A DNA stretch of 64,000 nucleotides, from assembly GCA_034096865.1 (NCBI GenBank), contig JAWQFJ010000539.1, positions 1-64,000 of the forward strand, written 5' to 3'. Made by a program: the position numbers and the translations under genes. The notes beneath the pieces are model-generated. The model saw nothing but the letters and a program-made list of their open reading frames with translations. It made no database searches and was not told where the DNA came from. Of this stretch, positions 24,025 to 34,959 are shown piece by piece (the first letter of the stretch is position 1; every line of letters starts with the position of its first letter). The DNA is from Theodoxus fluviatilis. Taxonomy: Eukaryota; Mollusca; Gastropoda; Cycloneritida; Neritidae.

Positions 24025-24208
24025 TGGATGGATGCTGTTTAATGGCCTATCAGCCTGTGTAGGCTATATAAGGCCAGTAAGCACGAAAATCACTGGAACA
24101 GTTTAGAGTAAACGCAAATCAAGTCACAGTGTCCCTAGTTATATTCGCCTCTTACGAATCGTGTAGGGAGACACGGTGGTTCAATTCTCACCCCGAACCC
24201 ACAGGGGG
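24022..24208 (-). mobile_element. SINE-like retroposon, copy 1
   Basis: A ~187-bp unit. On the minus strand it starts CCCCTGTGGGTTCGGGG and ends in an (ATCC)n tail. Shared landmarks, given on the plus strand, are GGCCTATCAGCC, GGCTATATAAGGCC, TTTAGAGTAAACGCAAATCA and GGGAGACACGGTGG. It is followed on the right by a poly(G) run. Confidence 0.75.
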
Positions 24209-24227
24209 GGGGGGGGGGGGGGGGGGG
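24204..24227. repeat. poly(G) run
   Basis: About 24 consecutive G residues at the end of the SINE-like copy. Confidence 0.9.
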
Positions 24228-24828
24228 AGGAGGGAGAGAGAGAGAAAGACGCATGTACAGTAGAAGGATAATCATTGTTTTTTCTGTCACCTGTAATCAA
24301 TAATGGCACACAAACAACAGCAACACCAAAAAGAATCTTCGACAATCTTTATGGAGCATTTCGCGCGTACAACATTTTGACATGAGCAAGGTGTGCAAAC
24401 AGACATCCTACAAAACCCCAACACTTTCATCACGCTCCGGTATAGCGGCCAGAAGAAGAAAGACGGAGGCAACAGCGGCAGAACACTCGCACCATCTCTG
24501 TCCGCTCCACACTTGGGTGACGGGAATCGTTTTAGGAAGAAAAACTTGTAGGGAAAGATCATTCTGCTGAATACCAATCCATAATGTTCACGATCAAATT
24601 GATGTGCTGACATTTTTCATTGTTTGCTGCGGAGCCAAAACCCAACACGGCTTGCCGAATAGACTCATGATGAAAAACCCCACAGTGAGTATTAAAACAA
24701 AAGATGCATTTTTCGATGAAGAAACATCCTTTGCGGTAATCATCATGAGCGGAAAAGTACATGAGTAAAATACCAACAGGAAGTCCACTGAGCTTTGGGG
24801 GGAAAAGGGATGGGGGTTGAGAAAGAGA

Positions 24829-24829
<1 letters not shown>

Positions 24830-24922
<93 letters not shown>

Positions 24923-25054
24923 GAATATGAGAGAGAAAGAGAGAAAGGGAATATGAGAGAGAAAGAGAGAAAGGGAATATGAGAGAGAAAGAGAGAAAGG
25001 GAATATGAGAGAGAAAGAGAGAAAGGGAATATGAGAGAGAAAGAGAGAAAGGGA

Positions 25055-25108
<54 letters not shown>

Positions 25109-25125
25109 GGGGGGGGAGAAAGAGA
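24830..25125. repeat. (GA)n tract with embedded 26-bp tandem repeat
   Basis: A long GA tract contains about six 26-bp units marked by GGGAATATGAGAGAG (first marks at 24921 and 24947). It ends in a G run near 25102-25115. Confidence 0.9.
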
Positions 25126-25608
25126 GAGAGATGGGGAGGAGTTAGAGAAAAATAAGAGAAAGGCGATAAGCAGAAAAGTATGTAGGAGTCATCATATTAC
25201 AGTCCTAGTCAAATTAACGTAACGAGAAAATCTCGTTAAGACTACAACAAAATTATTCGAATCATGGACAGTCCCAATTGTTCTGCTTGTTTCATATAAA
25301 AAGCCTTTTTAAAAAGGGGGAAAAAGAGGTAGGGAGGTAGGGATGGGTGGGTTGGGGTGGAATGAACTGAAGAATAAAAATTATAAAAGCCCTAAAATTT
25401 ATAACAAACGAATGAAAACGCGCGCATCATCTTTTCATCTGGTTGCGAAGAACCTTATTGATTCGGTATTCATACCCAAATGCCAACATTATTTCACTGG
25501 ACCAGTGGAAGACACGTGTGATAAAGCTTTCGTATTTGACAGATTTCTATTGACATACCTGCACCTCCCTTTGTTACAGGTAATACTATTTTGTATACAA
25601 GTAAACTT

Positions 25609-25630
25609 GGGGGGTGGGGGTGGGGGTGGG

Positions 25631-25702
<72 letters not shown>
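25609..25702. repeat. G-rich run followed by (GA)n
   Basis: GGGGGTGGGGGTGGGGG and then about 35 GA repeats. The frames through it are low complexity. Confidence 0.9.
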
Positions 25703-25705
<3 letters not shown>

Positions 25706-25709
25706 GGTG

Positions 25710-27560
25710 GGAGAGGCACGACATATCACAACCAGCTCATACTCGAAGCAAGGAAAATCGAATTGACACATGATTAGTTTTTCACATTGTTCAAAGTGAT
25801 GGTAGCGTCTTAACATCTAGCCAGACTTGACTGCCTATCTGATGCAGTGAACGCATGAAATGAACTATTCCTCAACCTGACACACATTGGGGCAAAACGC
25901 CATGAAAGAGGAAAAATATGACTTCATCAAGCAAGCAGGTCTCCCAATTCGAGCTCGGCCTGAACAAAACCCAACTTTCACTCACACACGTCTCCCTGAC
26001 AATGCTCTCCATCTGGCCTCTTGACGAAATGTTTGAATAAGAAACTAAAGGGGAGACGCCGGGAACTTGCCATCACAGATAGGTAATGCTGAACGCGACT
26101 TTGAAGTAGAAAGAAAAACACCCTTCATGGAAAGATCGAGGCGAGAATGTGACCATTGGGATTTCAGGGCAATTTTCAAGTAGCTGGAACCTTTTGGCAC
26201 TGAATTTGCTGGGAAACATTGTAACTTGTAGGTATTCATATGAGGGCAAGTGAGAAGTCTAGTATGCCACATACACCACCCTTTTCCTTTGAGGCATTTT
26301 CTATACAATAAGGGATAATCACCTCATGATAAGGTTGTTGAGCACATCTTTGTACAGGGATGAAATGAAGCCAGCTGCAGAGCTGCGGTATCAGTGTATG
26401 TATTGATTCACTCTCAGCTTCCATTGATTGATGGCATCAGTCATGGTTACAACTGAAACGTGGGCAAGCAATCAGTACACGAAAAGTCAGACAAAGTAAA
26501 CTCAAGTGCAGACAAACCATTCAATGCGATACCAAGCACCAAACTAACAACAGGCGAACAAGGAAATTTCTACTTGGGCCGATACTTCAAACAACAGATA
26601 ATCATATTAATTGTAAAGGCTAGAATATGTCAGCACAGTGCTACTAGGACAAAAAATAATAAGCGAAAGCTCGTTATATTCTTTTGATATTACTTTTCAG
26701 TTTCCTCTCTCTAAAAAAAAGTTTCCCTCAAAAGGAAAAAAAGCAGTATAGAAGCAATTCAATTTTTGTTGGTTGTCCACAGCAGAATCCTCAAGGAGTT
26801 TTGAATGCATTCTCTAATGATCTTTCATATTTCCCAGTGGAACACAGGCATGTGCATGCGCACACGCCCACACACTGCATATTTTCATAACATTGATTTA
26901 CACCTGTCTCTCTCTCTCTCTCTCACATCCCACTTACTAACACTACAAATGCCTCAGAGTAATGTTTTTTGTCTTTTAGTGTGGTATTTTTTCTTCTTGT
27001 CTTCATTTTCAAATCAGCAGTCTGATTTTTGCAATCAAGCACAGAGTTCAGACTAACTGTTCATTTCATTGCATCAGTCAGCATTCCCAATCCTTTTGGC
27101 TTTTTTCGGCACCGCCAGTTAAAGTCTCTGTGCTCCCATCTACCAGTCCAAAGTTCACTTCTGCTCTCATCCACAAGGAAGACTGAGGTCAGCTTCTCAA
27201 CTGTGTCATGTCCAGTGGTTCTGCCCAGCACCCTGGCTGCCTTGCCCTCACCTCCCTGTGCCCCCTAGGGAAGATGCGTGCTGGCTCTCCAGTTTTCCCC
27301 ATTCAAACTTTTTTTCTGAATTTAGGGATCAAGTGACGACCTTGGGAAAGCAAGTCTTGATGTCCCTCACGTCCTCACCAGATTTAGAACAACGAGTAAG
27401 AGGTGGAAAACGGGAGATGAAGCAGTGTCGGTGTATCTGGCAGCAAAATCAGTAGGGGAATGCTAGCCAGGAGCACAGGAAGGCAGTCTGGGACATGTGA
27501 CGTGGATCACAGAGCATGGTGCACAGGCTCGTCTTTATACACACACCCATCACAGCTTTT
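25710..27560. other. Region between (GA)n tract and SSU72 3' flank
   Basis: No additional gene recognised. The part closest to 27870 should contain the SSU72 3' UTR, but no clear minus-strand AATAAA was seen. Confidence 0.4.
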
Positions 27561-27574
27561 GGGTGGGCAGGGAA

Positions 27575-27845
27575 GAAGTCTGTGTGTAGTGTGTGTGTAT
27601 TGTGTGTTTCTGTGTGCACAAATGTATTCGTGTGAATGTATTTCCACATGAATCTCAGAGTGTCTGCACACATGCGCATGTGCAGGAGTGTGTGTGTGTG
27701 CGCGCGTGTTTGCGAGTGCATGTGAAACAGCGCGTGTGAGGTTCTGCCTGTGAAACAGTGTGTGTGTAACTGTGTGTGAAAAGGCATGTGAAAAGCTGTG
27801 CCTGTGAAACAGGTGTAACTGTGTGTGTCTAAGCGTGTGTTTGCA
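27575..27845. repeat. GT-rich microsatellite cluster
   Basis: Interrupted (GT)n and GTGAAAC-type short repeats immediately downstream (on the minus strand) of the SSU72 stop codon. Confidence 0.8.
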
Positions 27846-27872
27846 CTTGTAGCATGTGTGCTGCCACGTGTC

Positions 27873-27974
27873 TCAGTAGAAGCCAACGGTGTGGAGGATG
27901 GGCCTCTTGATTTGGTGCTCGAAGTCCTGCAGAACTTCGTCTATCTCATTGTCCAGGTCGTCACAGGAGTAGAG
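27873..27974 (-). CDS. SSU72: SSU72 exon 5 (last coding exon)
   Basis: It encodes 33 residues and a TGA stop. It begins LYSCDDLDNEIDEVLQDFE and ends in the conserved ILHTVGFY terminus of the family. The acceptor is TTTGTTGCAG directly before the exon, phase 0, matching the end of exon 4. This C-terminal helix packs on the phosphatase core in known SSU72 structures. Confidence 0.95.
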   Translation of the reverse strand, partial: LYSCDDLDNEIDEVLQDFEHQIKRPILHTVGFY

Positions 27975-28247
27975 CTGCAACAAAGCAATTTGAAAAGATC
28001 AGGTCTCCCCGTGGAGTAAGCTGCGCTTTGTAGACTCAAGCTACTTGACAGATGAAGGGTTGGGAATAAGCTGAAGCATGCATAAAGATGTGCACAAAGT
28101 AGAGAGAATGAGTGGAAAAACAGATGAATGAATGAACGAGAATGAAGGAATAAGTGAATGAATCGACTTCGTTTCACAGAAGTAATAAATTAGGCAGAAA
28201 CTCATCTTACAATAAGCCTTTGAGATCGGCAGATAGAGAGAGAGAAA

Positions 28248-28586
28248 ATGGGATATACAGATAGAAAAATACAAAGACACAAACAAACATTGAGATACAG
28301 AGACAACAAAGAAAAACAAATTCACACACATACACACACGCATTTATGCATGGACGCACCCAAACACACCACACACACACACACACTTGCCATGCATACA
28401 CACACACACCACTCACACATCACACACACACACACACGCCCGCCACACACACACACACACACATACCACATACTCACACCACATACTCACACATAAACAC
28501 CACACACACACACACACACACACACATACCACATACTCACACCACATACTCACACATAAACATCACACACACACCCACACACATAC
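28248..28586. repeat. CA-rich compound microsatellite in SSU72 intron 4
   Basis: (CA)n runs with a duplicated block of CACATACTCACAC units. The repeat reaches within a few bases of the exon 4 donor site, so the intron starts in GT-rich sequence on the sense strand. Confidence 0.9.
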
Positions 28587-28705
28587 CAGGCTGACAAGGT
28601 CACATATGATGAAGGCGCCCAGGGTAGCCTCCTCATGGTTGTCCTGGATGTCCACGTTGATGATGTGCACAGCCTTGCAGTCCGCCTTCTCGCGAGTCTC
28701 CAGGT
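28587..28705 (-). CDS. SSU72: SSU72 exon 4
   Basis: 119 nt: 2 bases completing a split Asp codon plus 39 codons. It contains VHIINVDIQDNHEEATLGAF, the most conserved block of SSU72. The second Asp of that motif (IQD) corresponds to the catalytic general acid Asp143 of the human enzyme. The acceptor is TATGTGCAG and the donor is GTATGTG. Phases fit exon 3 (phase 1) and exon 5 (phase 0). Confidence 0.97.
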
Positions 28706-28977
28706 CTGCACATACAGAGAAATACATGTACAGTAGAGAAACAAACTTTATTTCACCCTTTTTTAAATAAGGAAATTTATTTTGGAGAATCTCAGCCCCA
28801 GTCGCTGCTGAGCGGCACGCTGTGACTGGTTTTACACATCGGTAGGAGAGGAAATGCAGGTTAAATGCCTTGCCCAAGCATACACCTCCAGGAGATCAGC
28901 TTAGTTTTGAAACCTGCACCTGCCGCCCCAAAACGACAGCCGACGAGCGCCTGAAGCCCGCTGCACACGACGCTACA

Positions 28978-29507
28978 ATAGGCTTGTTCAGGAGGCGCAG
29001 CGCTGTGAAGCGCTGCACAGCGCTGCACGTTTCACTCCTGAATAGCAATTTTGGGGCGTGATTCACTCAGCGCTGAGCAGCGCTGAGCAACGCTGTGCAT
29101 CACAGATCCGAGGTGATTCACACGATTTTCAAAATGGCATCTTCGATCCCGCACTGGCAGTCGATGCGTAAAATGACCCTCAGAAACATCATTTTGGGAC
29201 TGGAGCAGGCTTCATTTGCCCCAAACGCTCTGTATGCGCGAGTAATGGCAAGTAAGGATGACACAGTAGTGGAATTTATTAATGCAGAATACATTTAAAC
29301 GTGCATAATCGATGTCTGTGGCAAAGAAAACACTTTCTTAGCGTTTAGCAACACAACATGCGGCGCAGAAGATTTACCTCGCTTTTAACAAGTGAAGTGC
29401 TGCACTAAATCTGTAGGTGTTCATGAGAGGCAAAGAGCGCTCAATTGCCAACACGAAGTGCTCATGCAGCGCTTTGTACTCCTGAACAAGCCTAATGTTT
29501 CTGTGCT
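28978..29507. mobile_element. DNA-transposon-like MITE with CAGCGCTG repeats
   Basis: Inverted ends AGGCTTGTTCAGGAG and CTCCTGAACAAGCCT bound about 530 bp. A possible 3-bp AAT target duplication flanks it. Near both ends are repeated AGCGCTG palindromic boxes (CAGCGCTG, GAGCAGCGCTGAGC). A short frame inside shows no domain. A 3-bp target duplication would suit a PIF/Harbinger-type element, but the superfamily is uncertain. It lies in SSU72 intron 3. Confidence 0.6.
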
Positions 29508-30159
29508 TCTCCTAGTGACAAGCCTCGCTTTCACGAGTTGGTCCCACTGAGCTACATGATACCACATGGCTACTATCATGTAACTCAGTGGCTGCTTCAC
29601 GGAGCTCTTTTCTGATTGGTTGATTGATAGCTGCGCCGCTGCTTCGTCACCAGCAAATAGACTGCTGGCTATTTGAGACTGCGAGCTTAAAAAAAAATGC
29701 CTTTCCTTGTATGCCGCATGCATTATCTGCTTGCTGCTTCGTCGCGTCATGTGCAGTAGGCCACGGGACATGAGCCACGCAAAAGATAAAGGCATTAACA
29801 CAAACACTGCCGACAACTACACTCAGAATGCAGCAATCCAGGTGCAGACCTCAAGGTCTTGCCACGTTACCAGTGACGTCATGATTTGAACAAGGAATAC
29901 AAAGCGGCACATTGTGATGATGATGCTCTCTTCAGATAGACATGAAGTGCAGGATCTCTTCCCATCAGAAGAACACATCGGCAATAGGAAAACTGCCGTC
30001 ACATCATTACATTGTTAGCCTCCAATCACATCCCCTCTCTTCCTTCTCCTAATTTCTCACTATCATGCACACACGCTTTCTTGCTATTAAGTGCATTCTT
30101 CACCTACTATCTTCAGTTCCTAACATGACTATCACAACATCCACTTCCAACCCGAATTT

Positions 30160-30288
30160 CACGCACACACACACGTACATACACATGCACACACAGGCGT
30201 AAACGTACGCACACACAGGCACGCATGCACGCACGCTCACATACATACACACACACACGCACGCACACACACACACACACACACACAA
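30160..30288. repeat. CA/CGCA microsatellite in SSU72 intron 3
   Basis: Interrupted (CA)n tract ending 15 bp from the exon 3 donor. Confidence 0.9.
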
Positions 30289-30303
30289 GTACATCTAACC
30301 TAC

Positions 30304-30443
30304 CTTCGATAACCTGGTCGTAGACACGCTCCTCACACGTGACGACGACGTCAAACTGGTCAAAGCAGGTCTGGAAGCGCTCAGGCTTGGACTTGATCCT
30401 GCGGTTCCTGTCCAGCATGTGCAGGATGCCGTTCTGCGTGTAG
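30304..30443 (-). CDS. SSU72: SSU72 exon 3
   Basis: 140 nt: one base completing a Leu codon, 46 codons, then one base. It contains [20 protein letters not shown] and [12 protein letters not shown], both family signatures. The acceptor is CCCAGTCTAG and the donor is GTAGGT. The upstream exon ends in phase 2 as required. Confidence 0.97.
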
Positions 30444-30954
30444 CTAGACTGGGGTCAAGGACTCAACGTGTGTATGGTGAATGAACTCTGAGACGCTACC
30501 ACAAGACATTTCTGATGCAACCACATAACCAAAATAACCCCCAAATCTGGGGACTTAGTGTTCGGCGAGTCTCTGCATCTGCAGTGTTGGAAGAAAGTGC
30601 ATTGAGTAACGTGATTACAACATTTGGCCTAAACCATCCGATGTCTCCACCCCAACCCCACCCATCAACCGAACTCCCTGGCTGCCCGGCCTTTAAAGCC
30701 CACGCCAGCAGCTCAGCATGGGGCAACCCAAAGCAGCCAATCTGACCACTTAGAGACATAACATTTTTGCACAAGTATGATAACTCTGCATGTCATATCG
30801 TGATTTAAGACAATTTAATGGCAAAACTATTACATACTACATAATCACATTAAACGCACGCACACAAACGAGTGTACACACACGTGCATGCATATATGCA
30901 TGCACACAAGTGCACGCACGAGGAAATGAACATGAATGGTGATCGGTACAGAAA

Positions 30955-31641
30955 ACAAGGTCAAGGTCATCCAAGGTCATGCAACACAAAGCTGTTAATT
31001 CAAGACATAGGAAGCACAATGGTGCTTATTGGCACTTTCTACCATGAGATATGGTCACTTTTAGTGGTTCACTACCCCATTTTGGTCACATTTCATAAGG
31101 GTCAAAGTGACCTTGACCTTGATGATATGTGACTAAATGTGTCTCATGATGAAAGTATAACATGTGCCCCACATAATTATTAAGTTTGAAACAGTTATCT
31201 TCCATAGTTCAGGGTCAGGGTCACTTCAAAATATGTATACAATCCAACTTTGAAGAGCTCCTGTGACCTTGACCTTGAAGCAAGGTCAACCAAACTGGTA
31301 TCAAAAGATAGGGCTTGCTTTGACCTTTATACCACTTGTAGCTAAGGTCGCCATTCTCAATAACGTGGGAGAAAATTGGGAAAATGTGAAAAATGACTGT
31401 TTTTGAGACCACATTTATGGCTCGTGTGACCTTGACCTTAAAGCAAGGTCAAGTCACTATGTATGTTTTTTGAGGCCTTGTCATCATACACCATCATGCC
31501 ACATTTGGTGTTGATAGACTTAATAGTCTCCGAGAAAAATCCAACGTTTAAGTTTTTTACGGACGCCCGGACGGACGGACGCCCGGACGGACGGACGACA
31601 CGGCTCAGTACATAGACTCACTTTTGCTTCGCATGTGAGTC
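30955..31641 (-). mobile_element. TCAAGGTCA-rich element, copy B (truncated)
   Basis: It lacks the ~170 bp next to the GGGCAAAGCCC end but keeps the GACTCAC/GTGAGTC hairpin end at 31610-31641. It lies in SSU72 intron 2, in the reverse orientation to copy A. Confidence 0.85.
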
Positions 31642-31683
31642 AATGAGACTGCAGCCCAAACTCAAATGCACCGAGTCTGTGGC

Positions 31684-31872
31684 ACGGATGGACGGATGGA
31701 GCGAGTTTTACAGTCTATCAGCTTTTGTAACCTATACATGGCCACTGAGAAGGAAAATCACACGAATAGTTTAGAGTAAGCGTATATCAAGTCACGATGT
31801 CCCCAGTTATTCGCCCTTTATGAATCGCATAGGGAGACACGGTCGTTCTACTCTGACCCCCAACCCACAGAG
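31684..31872 (-). mobile_element. SINE-like retroposon, copy 2
   Basis: Full-length ~189-bp copy with diverged (ATCC)n tail at 31684-31697. The 24-bp minisatellite begins about 13 bp beyond its other end. Confidence 0.75.
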
Positions 31873-32125
31873 GACTGGAGTCAGTGGCAAGGAGAGCAGC
31901 AAGGACAACAAGGAGGGCAGCAAGGACAACAAGGAGGGCAGCAAAGACAACGGCAAGGAGGGCAGCAAGGACAACGGCAAGGAGGGCAGCAAGGACAATG
32001 GCAAGGAGGGCAGCAAAGACAACAGCAAGGAGAGCAGCAAGGATAACAGCAAGGAGGGCAGCAAGGACAACAAGGAGGGCAGCAAGGACAACGGCAAGGA
32101 GGGCAGCAAGGACAACGGCAAGGAG

Positions 32126-32205
32126 GGATGGATGGATGGATGGATGGAGTTTAAGGGCCTATCAGCCTTGTAGGCTATATAAGGCCACAACGTTAAAAAC
32201 ACTTC
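32126..32205 (-). mobile_element. 5'-truncated SINE-like copy inside the 24-bp array
   Basis: A (GGAT)n tail followed by GGCCTATCAGCC and GGCTATATAAGGCC interrupts the minisatellite for about 80 bp. The array resumes on both sides. Confidence 0.75.
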
Positions 32206-34959
32206 TCGGCAAGGAGGGCAACAAGGACAACGGCAAGGAGGGCAGCAAGGATAACGGCAACAGCAAGGATGGCAGCAAGGACAACAAGGAGGGCAGCAAA
32301 GACAACGGCAAGGAGGGCAGCAAGGATAACGGCAAGGAGGGCAGCAAGCACAACGGCAAGGAGGGCAGCAAAGACAACGGCAAGGAGGGCAGCAAGGACA
32401 ACAAGGAGGGCAGCAACGACAACGGCAAGGAGGGCAGCAAGGACAACTGCAACAGCAAGGAGGGCAGCAAAGACAACGGCAAGGAGGGCAGCAAGAAAAA
32501 CGGCAGGAGGGCAGCAAGGACGACGGCAAGAAGGGCAGCAAGGACAATGGCAAGGAGGGCAGCAAGGACAACAAGGAGGACAGCAAGGACAATGGCAAGG
32601 AGAGCAGCAAGGACAACAAGGAGGGCAGCAAGGACAACGGCAAGGAGGGCAGCAAGGACAACGGCAAGGAGGGCAGCAAGGACAACGGCAAGGAGGGCAG
32701 CAAGGACAACAAGGAGGGCAGCAAAGACAACGGCAAGGAGGGCAGCAAGGACAACGGCAAGGAGGGCAACAAGGACAACGGCAAGGAGGGCAGCAAGGAT
32801 AACGGCAACAGCAAGGATGGCAGCAAGAACAACAAGGAGGGCAGCAAAGACAACGGCAAGGAGGGCAGCAAGGATAACGGCAAGGAGGGCAGCAAGCACA
32901 ACGGCAAGGAGGGCAGCAAAGACAACGGCAAGGAAGGCAGCAAGGACAACAAGGAGGGCAGCAAGGACAACGGCAAGGAGGGCAGCAAGGACAACTGCAA
33001 CAGCAAGGAGGGCAGCAAAGACAACGGCAAGGAGGGCAGCAAGAAAAACGGCAAGGAGGGCAGCAAGGACGACGGCAAGAAGGGCAGCAAGGACAATGGC
33101 AAGGAGGGCAGCAAGGACAACAAGGAGGACAGCAAGGACAATGGCAAGGAGGGCAGCAAGGACAACAAGGAGGGCAGCAAGGACAACGGCAAGGAGGGCA
33201 GCAAGGACAACGGCAAGGAGGGCAGCAAGAACAACGGCAAGGAGGGCAGCAAGGTCGACGGCAAGGAGGGCAGCAAGGACAATGGCAAGGAGGGCAGCAA
33301 GGACAACAAGGAGGACAGCAAGGACAATGGCAAGGAGGGCAGCAAGGACAACAAGGAGGGCAGCAAAGACAACGGCAAGGAGGGCAGCAAGGACAACGGC
33401 AAGGAGGGCAGAAAAGACAACAAGGAGGGCAGCAAAGACAACGGCAAGGAGGGCAGCAAGGACATGGGCAAGGAGGGCAGCAAGGACAACAAGGAGGGCA
33501 GCAAGGATAACGGCAAGGAGGGCAGCAAAGACAACGGCAAAGAGGGCAGCGAAGACAGCGGCAAGGAGGACAGCAAAGACAACCGCAAGGAGGGCAGCAA
33601 AGACAGCGGCAAGGAGGACAGCAAAGACAACGGCAAGGAGGGCAGCAAAGACAACGGCAAGGAGGGCAGCAAAGACAACGGCAAGGAGGGCAGCAAAGAC
33701 AACGGCAAAGAGGGCAGCAAAGACAACGGCAAGTAGGGCAACAAGGAGGGCAGCAAGGACAACGGGAAGGAGGGAAGCAAGGACAACGGCAAGGAGGGCA
33801 GCGAAGACAACGGCAAGGAGGGCAGCAAGGACAATGGCAAGGAGGGCAGCAAAGACAACGGCAAGGAGGGAAGCAAGGATAACGGCAAGGAGGGCAGAGA
33901 AGACAACGGCAAGGAGGGCAGCAAGGACAACGACAACGGCAAGGAGGGCAGCGAAGACAGCGGCAAGGAGGACAGCAAAGACAACGGCAAGGAGGGCAGC
34001 AAAGACAACGGCAAGGAGGGCAGCAAAGACAACGGCAAGGAGGGCAGCAAGGACAACGGCAAGGAGAGCAGCAAAGACAACGGCAAGGAGGGCAGCAAAG
34101 ACAACGGCAAGGAGGGCAGCAAGGACAACGACAACGGCAAGGAGGGCAAAGACAACGGCAAGGAGGGCAGCAAAGACAATGGCAAGGAGGGCAGCTAGGA
34201 CAACGGCAAGGAGAGCAGCAAAGACAACGGCAAGGAGGGCAGCAAAGGCAACGGCAAGGAGGGCAGCAAGGACAACGGCAAGGAGGGCAGCAAAGACAAC
34301 GGCAAGGAGGGCAGCAAGGACAACGGCAAGGAGGGCAGCAAGGACAACGGCAAGGAGGGCAGCAAGGACTACGGCAAGGAGGGCAGCAAGGATAACGGCA
34401 ACAGCAAGGAGGGCAGCAAGGACAACAAGGAGGGCAGCAAGGACAACGGCAAGGAGGGCAGCAAAGACAACGGCAAGGAGGGCAGCAAAGACAACGGCAA
34501 GGAGGGCAGCAAAGACAACGGCAAGTAGGGCAACAAGGAGGGCAGCAAGGACAACAGCAAGCATGGAAGCAAGGACAACGGCAAGGAGGGCAGCGAAGAC
34601 AACGGCAAGGAGGGCAGCAAGGACAACGGCAAGGAGGGCAGCAAAGACAACGGCAAGGAGGGCAGCAAAGACAACGGCAAGGAGGGCAGCAAGGACAACG
34701 GCAAGGAGGGCAGCAAGGTCAACGGCAAGGAGGGCAGCAAAGACAACGGCAAGGAGGGCAGCAAGGACAACGGCAAGGAGGGCAGCAAGGACAACGGCAA
34801 GGAGGGCAGCAAGGACAACGGCAAGGAGGGCAGCAAGGACAACGGCAAGGAGGGCAGCAAAGACAACGGCAAGGAGGGCAGCAAGGACAACGGCAAGGAG
34901 GGCAGCAAAGACAACGGCAAGGAGGGCAGCAAGGACAACGGCAAGGAGGGCAGCAAGGT

